10,697 nucleotides of DNA. It comes from PWXP01 sp964487655 (GTDB lineage: Bacteria > Planctomycetota > Planctomycetia > Pirellulales > Thermoguttaceae). Under the pieces are notes generated by a model, which did no database searches, had not been told where the DNA came from, and was given only the letters and a program-made list of their open reading frames with translations. Below are positions 1 to 6,552 of the stretch, piece by piece (the stretch's first letter is position 1; each line of letters begins with the position of its first letter). The translations under genes were made by a program, and so were the position numbers. The stretch covers positions 1 to 10,697 of the forward strand of contig CAZASB010000162.1 in the NCBI GenBank assembly GCA_964487655.1, read 5' to 3'.

Positions 1-978
1 ATCATCCGCCGCGAACTGGGTGATCTGGTGCGCGGCGTGCGACGCAGCCCCAATGCCGCCCTGGAGCCCGGCGAAACCATCGATCCCGGGCAAATTGCCT
101 TCCTCATCACGCGCCCTCGCGACGGCACCGTCGAGGCTCCTTTGTGGTTGCGCATGTTGCGCAGTCTGTTCAGCGGGCTGTACACGGTGGACAACATGGA
201 CTTTGTGCTGCGCGACGCGTACATGTCAGGCTACAGCACGCGAGCGTTCGATTTGGAGCGTCTACTGCACTACAGCCGCTTTACGGAGCGGGGGCTGACC
301 GTTCATGAGCGGGGGCTCTCGGCGCTAGTACAGTTCATTTCAGTGCGAGCCGATCTGTTCCGCGCGATCTACTTCCATCGCACGGTTCGGGCGATCGACC
401 TGGAACTCCAGGAGTTGTTTGTCGACTCGCGCGACTTGATTTTCCCGGGCGATCCGCGGGAGCATTTGGACGAGTATCGCGGCCTGACCGAATGGTCGCT
501 TCTGGCGGAGGTGGGCCGATGGTGGCAGAGCGACGAGCCGGGCCGGCGAGCGATGGGCCTTCGCTGGCAGCGATTCCTTCGTCGCGACCTCCGCTGGCAC
601 ATGGCTTGCGAGCGCACGATCTACTTTGCCCCGGGGCAGTCAGAGCAGGGCAGCGTACTCAGTAGCGAGACGACGTTCGAGGCGGCGGTTCGCGATCTGC
701 TGCCGCTCGGCCTTCGCGATCTGCCGCTCCGGGTGGATACGGCGCGCCACGTCCACCGTCCCGGCGCCCATCTTCCCTCCGCCGGGCAGAATTACCTTTA
801 CGAGCCCGGCACGGAACGCATTCTCCGGCTCGACGATCGGGAGATGTTCCGTCGCATTGCCATCAGTTTCCGCATTTGCCGGATTTACACCCACGATGCG
901 AGCCACGTCGCCGCGTTGAACCACGTGATGGACCGGCTCACCGGCGCGGCCACGACTGACGATCCGACGAACATGTGA
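1..978 (+). CDS. HD-superfamily phosphohydrolase, C-terminal part (5' end outside window)
   Basis: The frame is open from the first base to the TGA at 976-978, giving 325 visible residues. The GTG at 28 is an internal codon, not a convincing start, so the gene begins before the window. The protein resembles the COG1078/SAMHD1-like HD phosphohydrolases, which hydrolyse (d)NTPs or related phosphoesters. The conserved block VDNMDFVLRDAYMSG (about nt 187-231) matches the family's D-x-x-R/N-M-D-Y/F-x-x-R-D motif, whose first Asp is a metal ligand, and it is followed by FDLERLL. The His and HD metal ligands that should precede it lie outside the window, so activity cannot be judged. The C-terminal part (DLRDLPLRVD and the closing DDPTNM) looks like the planctomycete version of the family. 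It lies 49 bp upstream of purB on the same strand, suggesting co-transcription and a role in nucleotide metabolism. The substrate is unknown. Confidence 0.85.
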   Translation: MIRRELGDLVRGVRRSPNAALEPGETIDPGQIAFLITRPRDGTVEAPLWLRMLRSLFSGLYTVDNMDFVLRDAYMSGYSTRAFDLERLLHYSRFTERGLTVHERGLSALVQFISVRADLFRAIYFHRTVRAIDLELQELFVDSRDLIFPGDPREHLDEYRGLTEWSLLAEVGRWWQSDEPGRRAMGLRWQRFLRRDLRWHMACERTIYFAPGQSEQGSVLSSETTFEAAVRDLLPLGLRDLPLRVDTARHVHRPGAHLPSAGQNYLYEPGTERILRLDDREMFRRIAISFRICRIYTHDASHVAALNHVMDRLTGAATTDDPTNM

Positions 979-1016
979 CCCCTCACCGTGAAAGCGTCGG
1001 GACACGAAACGCAACG

Positions 1017-1022
1017 AAAGGA
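1017..1022 (+). promoter_or_regulatory. Ribosome binding site of purB
   Basis: AAAGGA lies 5 nt before the ATG at 1028. It supports that start. The 49-bp gap after the HD phosphohydrolase gene shows no obvious promoter or terminator. Confidence 0.7.
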
Positions 1023-1027
1023 CGACA

Positions 1028-2461
1028 ATGCCAAAGGACCATAGTCGCTACGACAACCCGCTCATCGACCGCTACGCTTCGCAGGCCATGGCGGAGCTGT
1101 GGAGTCCGCAACGGAAGTTCAGTACGTGGCGGCGGCTCTGGATCGCGCTGGCCGAGGCGGAAGCCGAATTGGGACTACCGATTACGGAGGAACAGATCGT
1201 CGAGTTGCGAGCCAAGGTGGATCAGATCGACTTCGCGGTTGCAGATCGGTATGAGCGGCAGTTGCGCCACGACGTTATGGCGCACGTCCACGCCTACGGC
1301 GATGCTTGCCCCACGGCCCGCGGAATCATTCACCTCGGCGCCACGAGTTGCTATGTTGGCGACAATGCCGACTTGCTGCTGTTGCGCGAGGCGCTCCTGA
1401 TGATCCGGGACCAATTGGTTGCCGTCATCGACAACCTCGGCCGATTCGCCCTGCGTTACCGCGATCTTCCGTGCCTGGGTTTCACGCACATGCAACCGGC
1501 GCAACCGACAACCGTGGGTAAGCGCGCCTGCCTTTGGGCGTACGATTTCGTACTCGATTTGGCTGAGATCGAGCACCGGATCGACCTGCTGAAGGCGCGC
1601 GGGGCGAAAGGCACGACGGGCACGCAGGCCAGTTTCCTGCAACTTTTTGGCGGCGACCACGCCAAGGCGCAACGCTTGGATGAGTTGGTATGCCGGAAAC
1701 TTGGCTTCAAGGCATCGTACGCCGTTACCGGGCAAACCTATCCGCGGAAAATCGATACTCAGATCGTGACCGTCCTGGCTGGAATTGCCCAAAGCGCCCA
1801 CAAGATGGCAACCGATGTGCGCATCCTAGCCCATCGCAAGGAAATCGAGGAACCGTTCGAACGAACGCAAGTGGGCTCGTCGGCCATGGCCTACAAGCGG
1901 AACCCCATGCGGTCGGAGCGTATTTGCTCGCTTGCCCGATTTCTTGGCGGCTTGGCGTCGATTGCCGCGGAAACCGCCGCCGTGCAATGGTTCGAACGCA
2001 CCCTGGACGACAGCGCCGCGCGCCGCCTCGTGTTGCCGCAAGCGTTTCTGGCGGCTGATTCCGTTCTGCTGCTGTGCGCGAACGTCACTTCGGGCCTAGT
2101 GGTGTACCCGCAAGTCGTTGCCGCGGGCCTGGAGGCCGAACTACCGTTCATGGCCACCGAGAATATTCTCATGGCCGCGGTTGCCGGCGGGGGAGACCGC
2201 CAGGATCTGCACGAGCGCATCCGGCGGCATAGCCAGGCTGCGGCCGCCGTGGTGAAGGAACAGGGTGGGGCGAACGACCTGATGGACCGGCTGCGCGCCG
2301 ACGATGCGTTTCGCGCCGTCGATCTCGATGCCGCGCTCGACCCGAGGCAGTTCATTGGCCGTGCTCCGGAACAGGTTGACGAATTCCTGCGCGACGTGAT
2401 CGATCCGATTCGCGCGAAGCACCCCGGCGCGCTGGGCGCGGCCGCCGAGATTCAAGTGTGA
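1028..2461 (+). CDS. purB: Adenylosuccinate lyase
   Basis: This is a cytoplasmic enzyme of purine synthesis. It cleaves SAICAR to AICAR plus fumarate and adenylosuccinate to AMP plus fumarate, as a homotetramer in the fumarase/aspartase superfamily. At 477 residues it is close in length and motif pattern to the long, animal-like type (human ADSL is about 484) rather than the shorter Bacillus type. Visible motifs are RHDVMAHVHAYGD (80-92), HLGATSCYVGDNAD (102-115), THMQPAQPTTVGKR (153-166, His154 the expected general acid), KGTTGTQASF (194-203) and the superfamily signature GSSAMAYKRNPMRSE (283-297), whose loop serine is the expected general base. No key residue appears missing. The start is ATG with a good ribosome binding site 5 nt upstream. 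The gene follows the HD phosphohydrolase gene by 49 bp and converges on the Fur-family gene, leaving only 44 bp between stop codons. Confidence 0.97.
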   Translation: MPKDHSRYDNPLIDRYASQAMAELWSPQRKFSTWRRLWIALAEAEAELGLPITEEQIVELRAKVDQIDFAVADRYERQLRHDVMAHVHAYGDACPTARGIIHLGATSCYVGDNADLLLLREALLMIRDQLVAVIDNLGRFALRYRDLPCLGFTHMQPAQPTTVGKRACLWAYDFVLDLAEIEHRIDLLKARGAKGTTGTQASFLQLFGGDHAKAQRLDELVCRKLGFKASYAVTGQTYPRKIDTQIVTVLAGIAQSAHKMATDVRILAHRKEIEEPFERTQVGSSAMAYKRNPMRSERICSLARFLGGLASIAAETAAVQWFERTLDDSAARRLVLPQAFLAADSVLLLCANVTSGLVVYPQVVAAGLEAELPFMATENILMAAVAGGGDRQDLHERIRRHSQAAAAVVKEQGGANDLMDRLRADDAFRAVDLDAALDPRQFIGRAPEQVDEFLRDVIDPIRAKHPGALGAAAEIQV

Positions 2462-2493
2462 CGAGCGAGCGGCGGGCGTTGCATCCTCGGCGA

Positions 2494-2514
2494 GGGGCTG
2501 CGCGGCTACGCCCC
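2494..2514. terminator. Possible hairpin between convergent purB and fur-family genes
   Basis: GGGGC (2494-2498) can pair with GCCCC (2510-2514) around an 11-nt loop, and CCTC-GGC-GAGG lies just to the left. No T-run follows on either strand, and the structure overlaps the last codons of the fur-family gene. It is a weak candidate for a shared terminator. Confidence 0.2.
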
Positions 2515-2982
2515 GCTTCGCTGGCAGTCGCTGCACGTGCCCATGATGAACACGCGGTGGCCGGTCATCTGAAAATCATGTTTCCGGGCAACCTCCTCGC
2601 AAAGTTGATCGATCTGGTCGCTCTGGAATTCGAGCAGTCGCCCGCACTTCTGGCAATGCAGGTGGTCGTGCCGGGGGTAGCCGTATTCGTGTTCATAGAC
2701 GCTTCGACCGCCAAGGGTCATTGACCGCAACATACCAGCCTCGACCAACTCGCCGAGGGTACGATAGATGGTTGGTCGGCTGACCCGCCGCGCGGCGATC
2801 AACTCGTGGAGATGACCAATGAGTTCTTCAGCGTCGAAGTGGTCATGGTGACTGAACACCATTTCGACGATCAACTGGCGCTGGCGGGTAAGCCGCTTGC
2901 CTCGGCCATCAAGGAACTGCGCAAAACGTTCCGTGGGCGTGACCTTGACATCGACGGATTCGAGCGCAAAGTTGTCCGGCAT
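2506..2982 (-). CDS. Fur-family metal-dependent transcriptional regulator
   Basis: A 158-residue DNA-binding repressor of the Fur/PerR/Zur family. The N-terminal winged helix spans about residues 20-95, with RLTRQRQLIVEMVF (30-43), HFDAEEL (48-54) and the recognition-helix region VSRPTIYRTLGELVEAGML (67-85). The C-terminal dimerisation and metal-binding part has the His cluster RHDHLHC (104-110) and two CxxC pairs, Cys110/Cys113 and Cys150/Cys153, the usual structural zinc site. Which metal or signal it senses cannot be told from sequence alone. The start is ATG at 2982; the ribosome binding site is weak. The flgM stop is only 11 bp upstream on the same strand, so the two genes are probably on one transcript and no separate promoter is visible. 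The length is slightly above the family's usual 130-150 because of an N-terminal extension of about 15 residues. Confidence 0.95.
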   Translation of the reverse strand: MPDNFALESVDVKVTPTERFAQFLDGRGKRLTRQRQLIVEMVFSHHDHFDAEELIGHLHELIAARRVSRPTIYRTLGELVEAGMLRSMTLGGRSVYEHEYGYPRHDHLHCQKCGRLLEFQSDQIDQLCEEVARKHDFQMTGHRVFIMGTCSDCQRSGA

Positions 2983-2993
2983 GATACGTCCGG

Positions 2994-3293
2994 CTAACCG
3001 AGTTCATCGAGCAACCGCTCCATGGCGACATCGAGCTTCTGCTGGGTTTCGTAGGCTCCCGCCGCAATTTGGGCGCGAATCTGATCAACCCGATCCTGGC
3101 GCACGTCAGGTACATGCTTGACCTGATCGACCAGCCGGGCGGCCTCGGCCGCCTTGCTGCCAGCGTCGGAGATATTCAACTCGTCGCCCGCCGACGAACG
3201 TCCGGCGGAAGAAGATTCCCTCAGGGCGCGTCCGTGATGGGGCGCTGTAACCGACTGAGGACCATGCAAATGAGTAGGACCATAAACGTGCAT
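2994..3293 (-). CDS. flgM: Anti-sigma-28 factor FlgM
   Basis: FlgM binds and holds inactive the flagellar sigma factor sigma-28 (FliA) until the hook-basal body is complete, when FlgM is exported. The 99-residue protein has a disordered-looking N-terminal half and the FlgM core at about 38-99: DELNISDAG, then VPDVRQDRVDQIRAQIAAG (61-79) and the final helix AMERLLDELG. The start is chosen at 3293. A strong AGGAG lies 9 nt upstream, and MHVYGPTHLHG resembles the N-terminus of planctomycete FlgM proteins; an in-frame ATG 26 codons further up (3371) lacks such support. The first 20 residues contain five histidines. The gene lies 11 bp before the Fur-family gene, probably in one operon. Upstream are a sigma-28-like and a sigma-70-like promoter candidate, which would fit the two-tier control known for flgM in enterobacteria. 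Confidence 0.92.
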   Translation of the reverse strand: MHVYGPTHLHGPQSVTAPHHGRALRESSSAGRSSAGDELNISDAGSKAAEAARLVDQVKHVPDVRQDRVDQIRAQIAAGAYETQQKLDVAMERLLDELG

Positions 3294-3302
3294 TAGATTA
3301 GT

Positions 3303-3307
3303 CTCCT
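3303..3307 (-). promoter_or_regulatory. Ribosome binding site fixing the flgM start
   Basis: On the minus strand AGGAG (within GAGGAGA) lies 9 nt before the ATG at 3293. It favours this start over the longer in-frame ATG at 3371. Confidence 0.75.
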
Positions 3308-3537
3308 CGCGCGAGGCCGTGTTCCATCCTTGAAAATCCACCTCGTCATCCTTTGGCGTCGCGTTTGGCATCCGTTACGACAAGCAAGGCAATTGGGGCT
3401 TATGAAGCTGAGTGCCTTGGTGTCATCGGAAACCTGCCTGCCAACGGATTAGGACAAACCACCGCGCCCACCTAGTAACGAATTGCGCCTCTCGGCCACT
3501 TGTAACGCGTGTGACGATACAGGCCACCGGTCGCATT

Positions 3538-3564
3538 GCATCGGAAAAAAAACCGAACACTTTT
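3538..3564 (-). promoter_or_regulatory. Candidate sigma-28 (FliA-type) promoter for flgM
   Basis: On the minus strand AAAAGTGT (3564-3557), an 11-nt spacer (3556-3546) and TCCGATGC (3545-3538) compare with the consensus TAAAGTTT-N11-GCCGATAA: 6 of 8 and 5 of 8 bases match, with exact spacing, and the CCGAT core is kept. The start of transcription would be near 3531, giving a leader of about 240 nt before flgM. The gene's identity raises the prior, since flgM is a classic sigma-28 target. The long leader and the T-run in the spacer lower it. Confidence 0.4.
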
Positions 3565-3581
3565 GTCAACGCAAACCGAAC
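3550..3581. repeat. 9-bp direct repeat AAACCGAAC, two copies
   Basis: AAACCGAAC occurs at 3550-3558 and 3573-3581, 23 bp apart from start to start, about two helical turns. The first copy overlaps the candidate sigma-28 promoter. Spaced direct repeats at a promoter can be regulator sites, but no regulator can be named and chance is not excluded. Confidence 0.3.
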
Positions 3582-3765
3582 CGTTTACCCCGGCACGGGC
3601 CGTCACGACGTAGCGCGGTTCCATCAACTCCGGTCAACGATTCCATTTTGTACCGGAATCCGATCCAAACCAACCCCCACTACGCCGGACTCGCACTTTC
3701 TACGCACGCCGAATCGCTCGGGTTCATTTCTACCGTCAGTTCCGAAAAATACCCACAAGTGGCGG

Positions 3766-3794
3766 ATTATAGGAAAAGTTCGGAAGATGGACAA
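3766..3794 (-). promoter_or_regulatory. Sigma-70-like promoter directed toward flgM
   Basis: On the minus strand TTGTCC (3794-3789), a 17-nt spacer (3788-3772) and TATAAT (3771-3766) give a perfect -10, a 4-of-6 -35 and ideal spacing. Transcription would start near 3759 and run about 465 nt before the flgM ATG. It could be a distal flgM promoter or the promoter of an undescribed small RNA. It lies 54 bp beyond the stop of the GGDEF gene. Confidence 0.5.
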
Positions 3795-3811
3795 GGCCGA
3801 TCCTCTCGGCC
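3795..3811 (-). terminator. Hairpin behind the GGDEF gene, weak terminator candidate
   Basis: GGCCGA (3795-3800) and TCGGCC (3806-3811) form a perfect 6-bp stem with a 5-nt loop, 36 bp past the stop codon of the GGDEF gene. No T-run follows on the minus strand, and the stem directly abuts the -35 of the sigma-70-like promoter. It may terminate inefficiently or serve another role. Confidence 0.3.
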
Positions 3812-3847
3812 CCCCTGTAGTAGTGGTCGCCACCGCATTCGGCTCCT

Positions 3848-6115
3848 TTACGGCCGCTTCTGCAGCCAAGGCGCGAACAACCGCTTTGCGCGGGAAAGGG
3901 GACCCCCACGCGGCGACACATCCTCCTCCACCTCGGTGGCCATCAGGTAGGAGCGGAAGCTGGCCAGCACGTCGCGAGCCCGCTCGACCACGTCCTGCCG
4001 CCGCCGATCGCGGACACGGCTCGGACTGATGCTGACATGCACCTTGGTGCGGGCAACGCCGCTTCGGGGACCGGTGTCGCCGCCCTGTTGTGAACGCTGT
4101 TCGACGAAACGCAAATCGAGTCGGAAGGTAACCGAGCGGTCGGTCAGGCGCCGTAGTCGGCTCGGATGCTTGTCGTCGATTTCCAGCTCGACGCGATCGG
4201 CTTCCGTCTTGACGATCCTCGCTTCGTGGTCGGCGACGAACCCTCGCAACTTTTCTACGGCCATCTTGATGGGGACGGGCGTGACGAGTTGCTTCTCAAT
4301 GAGGTAGCCGCCAGTGGCTTCGCCGATTCCAAAAATACCTTGGTCGGCGCGTTGGTCGATCGCGATGCCCGTACCCAACTGCACAACTTGGTTGCGCCCC
4401 TGCGACTTGGCCATGAGCAAGGCCCGATCGGCGCGTCGGAGCATGGTTTCGGGCGTATCGCCGGGCTGGATTTCGGTAACGCCGAAGCTGGCGGTGAGCG
4501 AGCGGCCCTCCATGGCGGGCTGCGGCATCTGGGAAAGCGCTTTGCGAATCTGCTCGGCGCGGCGAACGGCGGTTGAATTGTCGCAATCGGCACACAGCAT
4601 GACGAATTCCTCGCCGCCGTAGCGAGCCGCGAGATCGCCCGGCCGGCACGCGCCCTTCAGCAGCCGAGCCAGGCTCATAATCGCCTTGTCGCCCGCCTGG
4701 TGCCCGTACGTGTCGTTCACCCGCTTGAACCGGTCCAGGTCCATGATCATCAACGAACAGGGCACCCCTTGCTGCTGGTGCGCGGCGATGAACATCTCGT
4801 GTACGCGGTCGAACTCGGCCCGGTTGGCCACTTGGGTAAGCGAGTCCTGGGTGGCTTTTTCATGCAAGCTCTGGCAGCGTTGTTCCAGCGTCGTTTCCGA
4901 CGAGGCATCGTGGAACAGAAGGACGGCGCCAAAAGTCTTTCCCTGCTCGTCCATAACGGGAATGGTGTGCGAGTCGACGGCAACCGCTCGATCGTTTCGA
5001 CCGGAAATCGTCAATCGTCGCAACGATTGCACTCCCGAGCGAATGGCGCAGGTTACCGGGCAGTCGGCCTCGCTGACGGATTGCCGTTTCTCATCGGTCA
5101 TCTGGAGCAGTTCCGGATGCCAGTACCGCTGCCGCACGCTGGTCCCGGGGATGCCCGTCAGCCGCTCCGCCCCGCGATTCCATAGTGTAACCAGCCCATC
5201 GGCGTCGATGAATACGACAGCGTCGTACATGTTCTCGAGCAGCTTGACCTGAAACAGGGTGTCTGCGTCGGGTCGCGAGGGCGCGGAAGGGATGCAATTC
5301 AATTCCCAGTAGGAGTTGACCAACTCCGGATCGAGCGAGCGGAGCCATCGCCAGGCAACCGCTTCGTGGATCGCACACTGATCGGCTGCGCGGAACTCGG
5401 CAAACCGGCGAACCAGTTCCGGATCGAACTGCGTGCCCGCACAGTCGAACAACTCGCTCATCGCGCGTTCGTGGGACATGGCCGGCCGGTAGACGTGGTC
5501 GGTCGTCATGGCATCGAAGGCCTCGACGATGGCGATCATGCGGGCACCGATCGGGATGTCGTCGCCGGCAGGCGCGGTCCGATTATGGCTGCCGTCGTAC
5601 CACGCGGCCGTTTGCCCAACCGTTTCCAGAATTTCCGGCGATGAGCAGCCGTGGCGGAGTATCTCAAGGCTCATCTGGCGCGACTTGGCGACAACCGCCA
5701 CCTCGTCGGCACTCAAGGGCATCGGCTTGCTAAGAATGCAGTCGGGGGCGCCGATCATGCCAACGTCATGCAGCAGTGCGGCGACTTCCAGCCAATCTCG
5801 CTGCTGGACGTCGAGTCCCATGTGCGTGGCCCAGGCCGAGCACGTCAGGGCAGTTCGTAGACAGTGGCCTGCGGTGGGTGGATGCTTGCACTGCAACGCG
5901 GCAAACAGACTGCTGGCAATACCCAACCGAACCTGGATCAATTGGTTGTCGGTCTGGGCGCCAAAGAACGTTGGCACGGCGGGAGCCGTGCCCGCGACGG
6001 TCTCCAATTCGCGCAGCAGTGCCCCCAACTCCGCCATCCAATGCTCCGCCGAGGCCGCCTGATCGGCCGGGACGGGGAACGACGTTTCTGGTTGGAGTAC
6101 GGGCGATTGAGACAT
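3848..6115 (-). CDS. Diguanylate cyclase with degenerate HD-GYP, PAS and GGDEF domains
   Basis: The protein has 755 residues and no signal peptide or membrane segment, so it is probably cytoplasmic. An HD-GYP-like domain (about 78-243) keeps His84, His116-Asp117 (LLHDVGMIG) and Asp201 (EAFDAMT). It lacks the HxxG, HHE and GYP motifs: SRQMSL replaces the first and AAWYDGSHNRT the others, so phosphodiesterase activity is doubtful. A PAS domain follows (about 286-405, with VVFIDADGLVTLWNRGAERL). The GGDEF domain (about 420-580) has DSLTQVANR, MDLDRFKRVNDTYGH, the active-site GGEEF (500-504) and RPGD (491-494) at the right distance for an inhibitory site, so it should make c-di-GMP under feedback control. 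Residues about 600-730 form a further domain that I cannot assign, ending in a basic tail. The start is ATG at 6115 with GGGGAG 11 nt upstream. Its neighbour flgM suggests a link to the motile/sessile switch. Confidence 0.94.
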   Translation of the reverse strand: MSQSPVLQPETSFPVPADQAASAEHWMAELGALLRELETVAGTAPAVPTFFGAQTDNQLIQVRLGIASSLFAALQCKHPPTAGHCLRTALTCSAWATHMGLDVQQRDWLEVAALLHDVGMIGAPDCILSKPMPLSADEVAVVAKSRQMSLEILRHGCSSPEILETVGQTAAWYDGSHNRTAPAGDDIPIGARMIAIVEAFDAMTTDHVYRPAMSHERAMSELFDCAGTQFDPELVRRFAEFRAADQCAIHEAVAWRWLRSLDPELVNSYWELNCIPSAPSRPDADTLFQVKLLENMYDAVVFIDADGLVTLWNRGAERLTGIPGTSVRQRYWHPELLQMTDEKRQSVSEADCPVTCAIRSGVQSLRRLTISGRNDRAVAVDSHTIPVMDEQGKTFGAVLLFHDASSETTLEQRCQSLHEKATQDSLTQVANRAEFDRVHEMFIAAHQQQGVPCSLMIMDLDRFKRVNDTYGHQAGDKAIMSLARLLKGACRPGDLAARYGGEEFVMLCADCDNSTAVRRAEQIRKALSQMPQPAMEGRSLTASFGVTEIQPGDTPETMLRRADRALLMAKSQGRNQVVQLGTGIAIDQRADQGIFGIGEATGGYLIEKQLVTPVPIKMAVEKLRGFVADHEARIVKTEADRVELEIDDKHPSRLRRLTDRSVTFRLDLRFVEQRSQQGGDTGPRSGVARTKVHVSISPSRVRDRRRQDVVERARDVLASFRSYLMATEVEEDVSPRGGPLSRAKRLFAPWLQKRP

Positions 6116-6552
6116 TGCTGCGACTACTCCCCTCTACATGCTTCTGCCGTGAACCGATACGACTCCCGAGCCCTGAGAGCAAGGAAGGACAACCATTCCC
6201 GCGCGGCGCACCCTCCGGCGCGACCGTGGCGGAAGGTTTTGGTTCCCTCCCCAATTCCACACAAGAGAATACGTGCATCCCGCTACCAAACTCTAGGTCA
6301 TGGCTGGACTTGAGGCAAAACGTTACTGCGTCACTCCACATACCGTTTGCGCCTCGCGCGTGACTGGCGATATTGTTGCCCCAAAGCTAGAATACAAACG
6401 CAGTTTTCACCTCGCGTGGGGCGCGAAGAGTACGTGGGACGGCCCATTCAGTCCGGAGTAGTCCGCACAACCGGATCGGTTGTCAGGACGACAGCGGTCG
6501 AGTATGCTTCGGCAAGCTGGTAATCCCTCCACCCGCCCCGTGTAATTGCCCC
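6116..6552. other. Divergent intergenic region between GGDEF and FAH-family genes (437 bp)
   Basis: I see no supportable gene on either strand. A sigma-70-like promoter for the rightward gene lies at 6480-6508. A second, weaker plus-strand pair is TGGCGA (6365-6370), N17, TAGAAT (6388-6393). For the leftward GGDEF gene I found only the ribosome binding site (6127-6132) and no convincing promoter. Confidence 0.5.
6480..6508 (+). promoter_or_regulatory. Candidate sigma-70 promoter for the FAH-family gene
   Basis: TTGTCA (6480-6485), a 17-nt spacer and TATGCT (6503-6508) match the consensus at 5 of 6 and 4 of 6 positions with ideal spacing. Transcription would start near 6515, about 38 nt before the ATG at 6553. 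Confidence 0.45.

Larger units (their letters stand above)
3294..3847. other. Intergenic region upstream of flgM (554 bp)
   Basis: I see no convincing gene on either strand. The open frames here have planctomycete-atypical composition, no ribosome binding site and no family resemblance. Read on the minus strand, the stretch holds, in order, a hairpin just behind the GGDEF gene (3795-3811), a sigma-70-like promoter (3766-3794), a pair of 9-bp direct repeats (3550-3558 and 3573-3581), a candidate sigma-28 promoter (3538-3564) and a leader into flgM. I looked for the hallmark sequences of tmRNA, RNase P RNA and SRP RNA and did not find them. An unrecognised small RNA remains possible. Confidence 0.6.

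Noticed and set aside
3369..3371. Longer FlgM starting at the ATG at 3371
   Set aside because: The 26 extra residues do not resemble FlgM, while the internal ATG at 3293 has a strong ribosome binding site and a family-like N-terminus.
3541..3556. TCGG-A8-CCGA as a terminator hairpin
   Set aside because: A 4-bp stem with an 8-nt homopolymer loop is too weak, and no gene ends nearby.
3294..3760. tmRNA, RNase P RNA or SRP RNA in the untranslated stretch before flgM
   Set aside because: The size would fit, but the conserved start of tmRNA, the GAGGAAAGTCC core of RNase P RNA and SRP RNA hallmarks were not found on either strand.
3412..4029. Plus-strand open frame (205 codons) across the flgM upstream region and the end of the GGDEF gene
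   Set aside because: Low-complexity Arg/Pro-rich product, no ribosome binding site, and it overlaps the GGDEF coding sequence in antisense.
6262..6292. Second sigma-28-like element upstream of the GGDEF gene (TAGAGTTT-N11-GCACGTAT, minus strand)
   Set aside because: The -35 half matches well, but the -10 half lacks the CCGAT core and matches only 4 of 8, so I regard it as chance.
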